A stretch of 10,000 bases of DNA from Desulfarculus sp. (GTDB lineage: Bacteria > Desulfobacterota > Desulfarculia > Desulfarculales > Desulfarculaceae): the NCBI GenBank assembly GCA_020216805.1, contig JAIWNN010000032.1:1-10000 (forward strand), read 5' to 3'. A program made the position numbers and the translations under genes. Each line of letters opens with the position of its first letter. Within the stretch, counting starts at the first letter, position 1. The notes beneath the pieces were generated by a model, which worked only from the letters and a program-made list of their open reading frames with translations, ran no database searches and was not told the DNA's origin. Shown piece by piece: positions 8,831 to 10,000 of the stretch.

Positions 8831-9739
8831 ATGTCAACCCTGGACATTCGCACCCTGGCCTTGGCCACCAGCATGATCCTGATGGTGCTCTCCCTCCATC
8901 TGGCCTACTTCCGCTACACCAGCGACAGCCTGCACGGGGTGGGGAGCTGGGCCCTGGGCAACTTCGCCGGCGCGGTGGGGCTGTGGTTGTTGAGCCAGCG
9001 CCATTTTTGGCCGGATTGGTTGACGGTGGTGGCGGCCAACATGCTGCTGGGTCTGTTCGCGGCCAAGATCTACCAGGGACTGCGGCGTTTCCTGGGCCGG
9101 CCCCCCCGGGTCTGGGTCACCATGGTGCTGGTGGCCGGCCTGGGAGTGGGCCAGGTGCTGTTCACCTATGCCCATCCCAGCGTCAATGCCCGCATCGTAC
9201 TCATCTCGCTGTATTTTTGCGGCATCGCCCTGGGGTGCGTGCGCCTTTTGGCGCGGGCGACGTTTGACCAGGCCCCCCACAACCGCCTGCTGCTGATCAG
9301 TTTCGGCGTCCTGGCCCTGGTGCACGCCACCCGGGTGGTCTTCACCCTGACGGCGGGTGCCGAGCCCACCAGCTTTATGACCGCCGGACCCTTCCACGCC
9401 ATGGTCATCTTGATCGACAGCGCCCTGCACTGTCTGGTCAACATTGGCCTGGTCTTCATGTGCGTCCGCCGCATGGAGGCGGCCGTGCGCCGGGCCAACG
9501 CCGAACTGCGCCAGCTCAGCGGCCTGTTGCCCATCTGCGCCAACTGCAAGCGCATCCGCGACGACCGGGGCTATTGGCATCAGGTGGAGCAATACATCCA
9601 GACCCACTCCGAGGCCGAGTTCACCCATGGCATCTGCCCGGAGTGCATGCGCCGGCTCTATCCCAACGCCGCCGACAGCATCCTGGGACCGGAGATCGTC
9701 CGGGACTTAGCGCGGCCGGAGTCCTCGCCCCAGCCCTAG
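8831..9739 (+). CDS. Seven-helix membrane protein with C-terminal four-cysteine (zinc-ribbon-like) module
   Basis: 302 residues. About seven hydrophobic helices (roughly 6-27, 38-55, 63-82, 94-112, 120-140, 152-173, 187-212) form a membrane domain of the kind found at the N terminus of many GGDEF and histidine-kinase sensors. A short charged helix (213-229) leads into a Cys module: GLLPICANCKRIRDD (231-245) with Cys236/Cys239, and GICPEC (267-272) with Cys269/Cys272, separated by GYWHQVEQYI and SEAEFTH. The two CxxC pairs suggest metal binding. As I recall, this module is usually the tail of PAS, receiver or kinase proteins in Desulfobacterota; here no catalytic or signalling domain lies between membrane and tail. 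It probably senses or relays a signal at the inner membrane, but no output is visible. The ribosome binding site is weak (GGAA at 8821-8824). Its TAG shares CTAG with the stop of the opposite gene. Confidence 0.8.
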   Translation: MSTLDIRTLALATSMILMVLSLHLAYFRYTSDSLHGVGSWALGNFAGAVGLWLLSQRHFWPDWLTVVAANMLLGLFAAKIYQGLRRFLGRPPRVWVTMVLVAGLGVGQVLFTYAHPSVNARIVLISLYFCGIALGCVRLLARATFDQAPHNRLLLISFGVLALVHATRVVFTLTAGAEPTSFMTAGPFHAMVILIDSALHCLVNIGLVFMCVRRMEAAVRRANAELRQLSGLLPICANCKRIRDDRGYWHQVEQYIQTHSEAEFTHGICPECMRRLYPNAADSILGPEIVRDLARPESSPQP

Positions 9740-10000
9740 GAGAGCCCCAGCAGCTCGCCCCGCAGCCGGCGCGACAGGGTCTTGACCGCGGCGAAGGCCC
9801 GCTCCACCGTGGCCTCGCGGTCGGGGTTGATCAGGCAGCAGGTGGCCGGGGAGAGCAGGCTGCGCGAGAGCAGGAAGTCGCGGTCGATGCCGGCCCGGTC
9901 CAGGCTGTCCCACAGCCCCTTGAGCCGCGCCGCCAGCTCGTCCAGCCCCTGTTTTTCGAAGTTTTCGGTCTGGGTGGGGATCATGCCCCAGATGATCACC
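9736..10000 (-). CDS. C-terminal part of a MetE/UROD-fold protein (tentative), cut by the window end
   Basis: Only the last 87 codons are visible; the frame continues past base 10000. The fragment starts VIIWGMIPTQTE, continues with LKGLWDSLDRAGIDRDFLLSRSLLSPATCCLINPD and ends in a basic helix. The order 'W-G-x-[IV]-P-T ... E ... L...W ... G-[IV]-[DE] ... L...SL-[LI]-[ST]-P-x-x-C' matches my recollection of the C-terminal end of cobalamin-independent methionine synthase (MetE)/uroporphyrinogen decarboxylase-fold methyltransferases, where the Cys is near the metal or substrate site. Two adjacent Cys (SPATCCL) are present here. Family is tentative; that it is a real gene is supported by the biased composition and the tidy tail-to-tail junction. 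Confidence 0.6.
   Translation of the reverse strand, partial: VIIWGMIPTQTENFEKQGLDELAARLKGLWDSLDRAGIDRDFLLSRSLLSPATCCLINPDREATVERAFAAVKTLSRRLRGELLGLS

Overview
The window is a GC-rich bacterial chromosomal segment. The most specific taxonomic clue is the C-terminal Cys-rich module of the membrane protein at 8831-9739 (its GLLPICANCK...GICPEC pattern), which I associate from memory with Desulfobacterota (former Deltaproteobacteria) signalling proteins. A NtrC-family sigma-54 activator and a second-type EF-G fit that assignment. Genus-level placement (for example a Desulfarculales-like organism) is a guess. I see no insertion sequence, tRNA, rRNA, CRISPR array or phage gene, and no gap over 300 bp lacks a gene.

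Left block, 1-5734, all on +: the 3' part of a large TPR protein, a sigma-54 activator whose receiver domain lacks the phospho-accepting aspartate, a NeuB-family nonulosonate (sialic-acid-like) synthase, and a family-2 glycosyltransferase starting 5 bp after the synthase. The last two form a small surface-glycan or flagellin-glycosylation cassette. The regulator upstream could control motility or envelope genes, but nothing in the window proves this.

Middle block, 5828-8744: an elongation factor G on the - strand stands alone, away from any ribosomal-protein operon. Its domain IV tip sequences resemble the ribosome-recycling EF-G type (spdEFG2/EFG2mt) more than translocation EF-G. It is driven by a near-consensus sigma-70 promoter with a leader of about 125 nt that contains two hairpins. 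Divergent to it is an endonuclease III-like HhH-GPD glycosylase that lacks the catalytic lysine and the fourth iron-sulphur cysteine, as expected for the monofunctional MagIII/COG2231-like branch.

Right block, 8831-10000: a seven-helix membrane protein ends in a four-cysteine module without any kinase, PAS or GGDEF domain. It meets, tail to tail and sharing the CTAG at its stop, the 3' end of a - strand gene that looks like a MetE/uroporphyrinogen-decarboxylase-fold protein.

The most noteworthy points are the phosphorylation-dead receiver, the recycling-type EF-G with its structured leader, and the membrane/zinc-ribbon-like protein without an effector domain. I did not find a clearly new multi-gene system.
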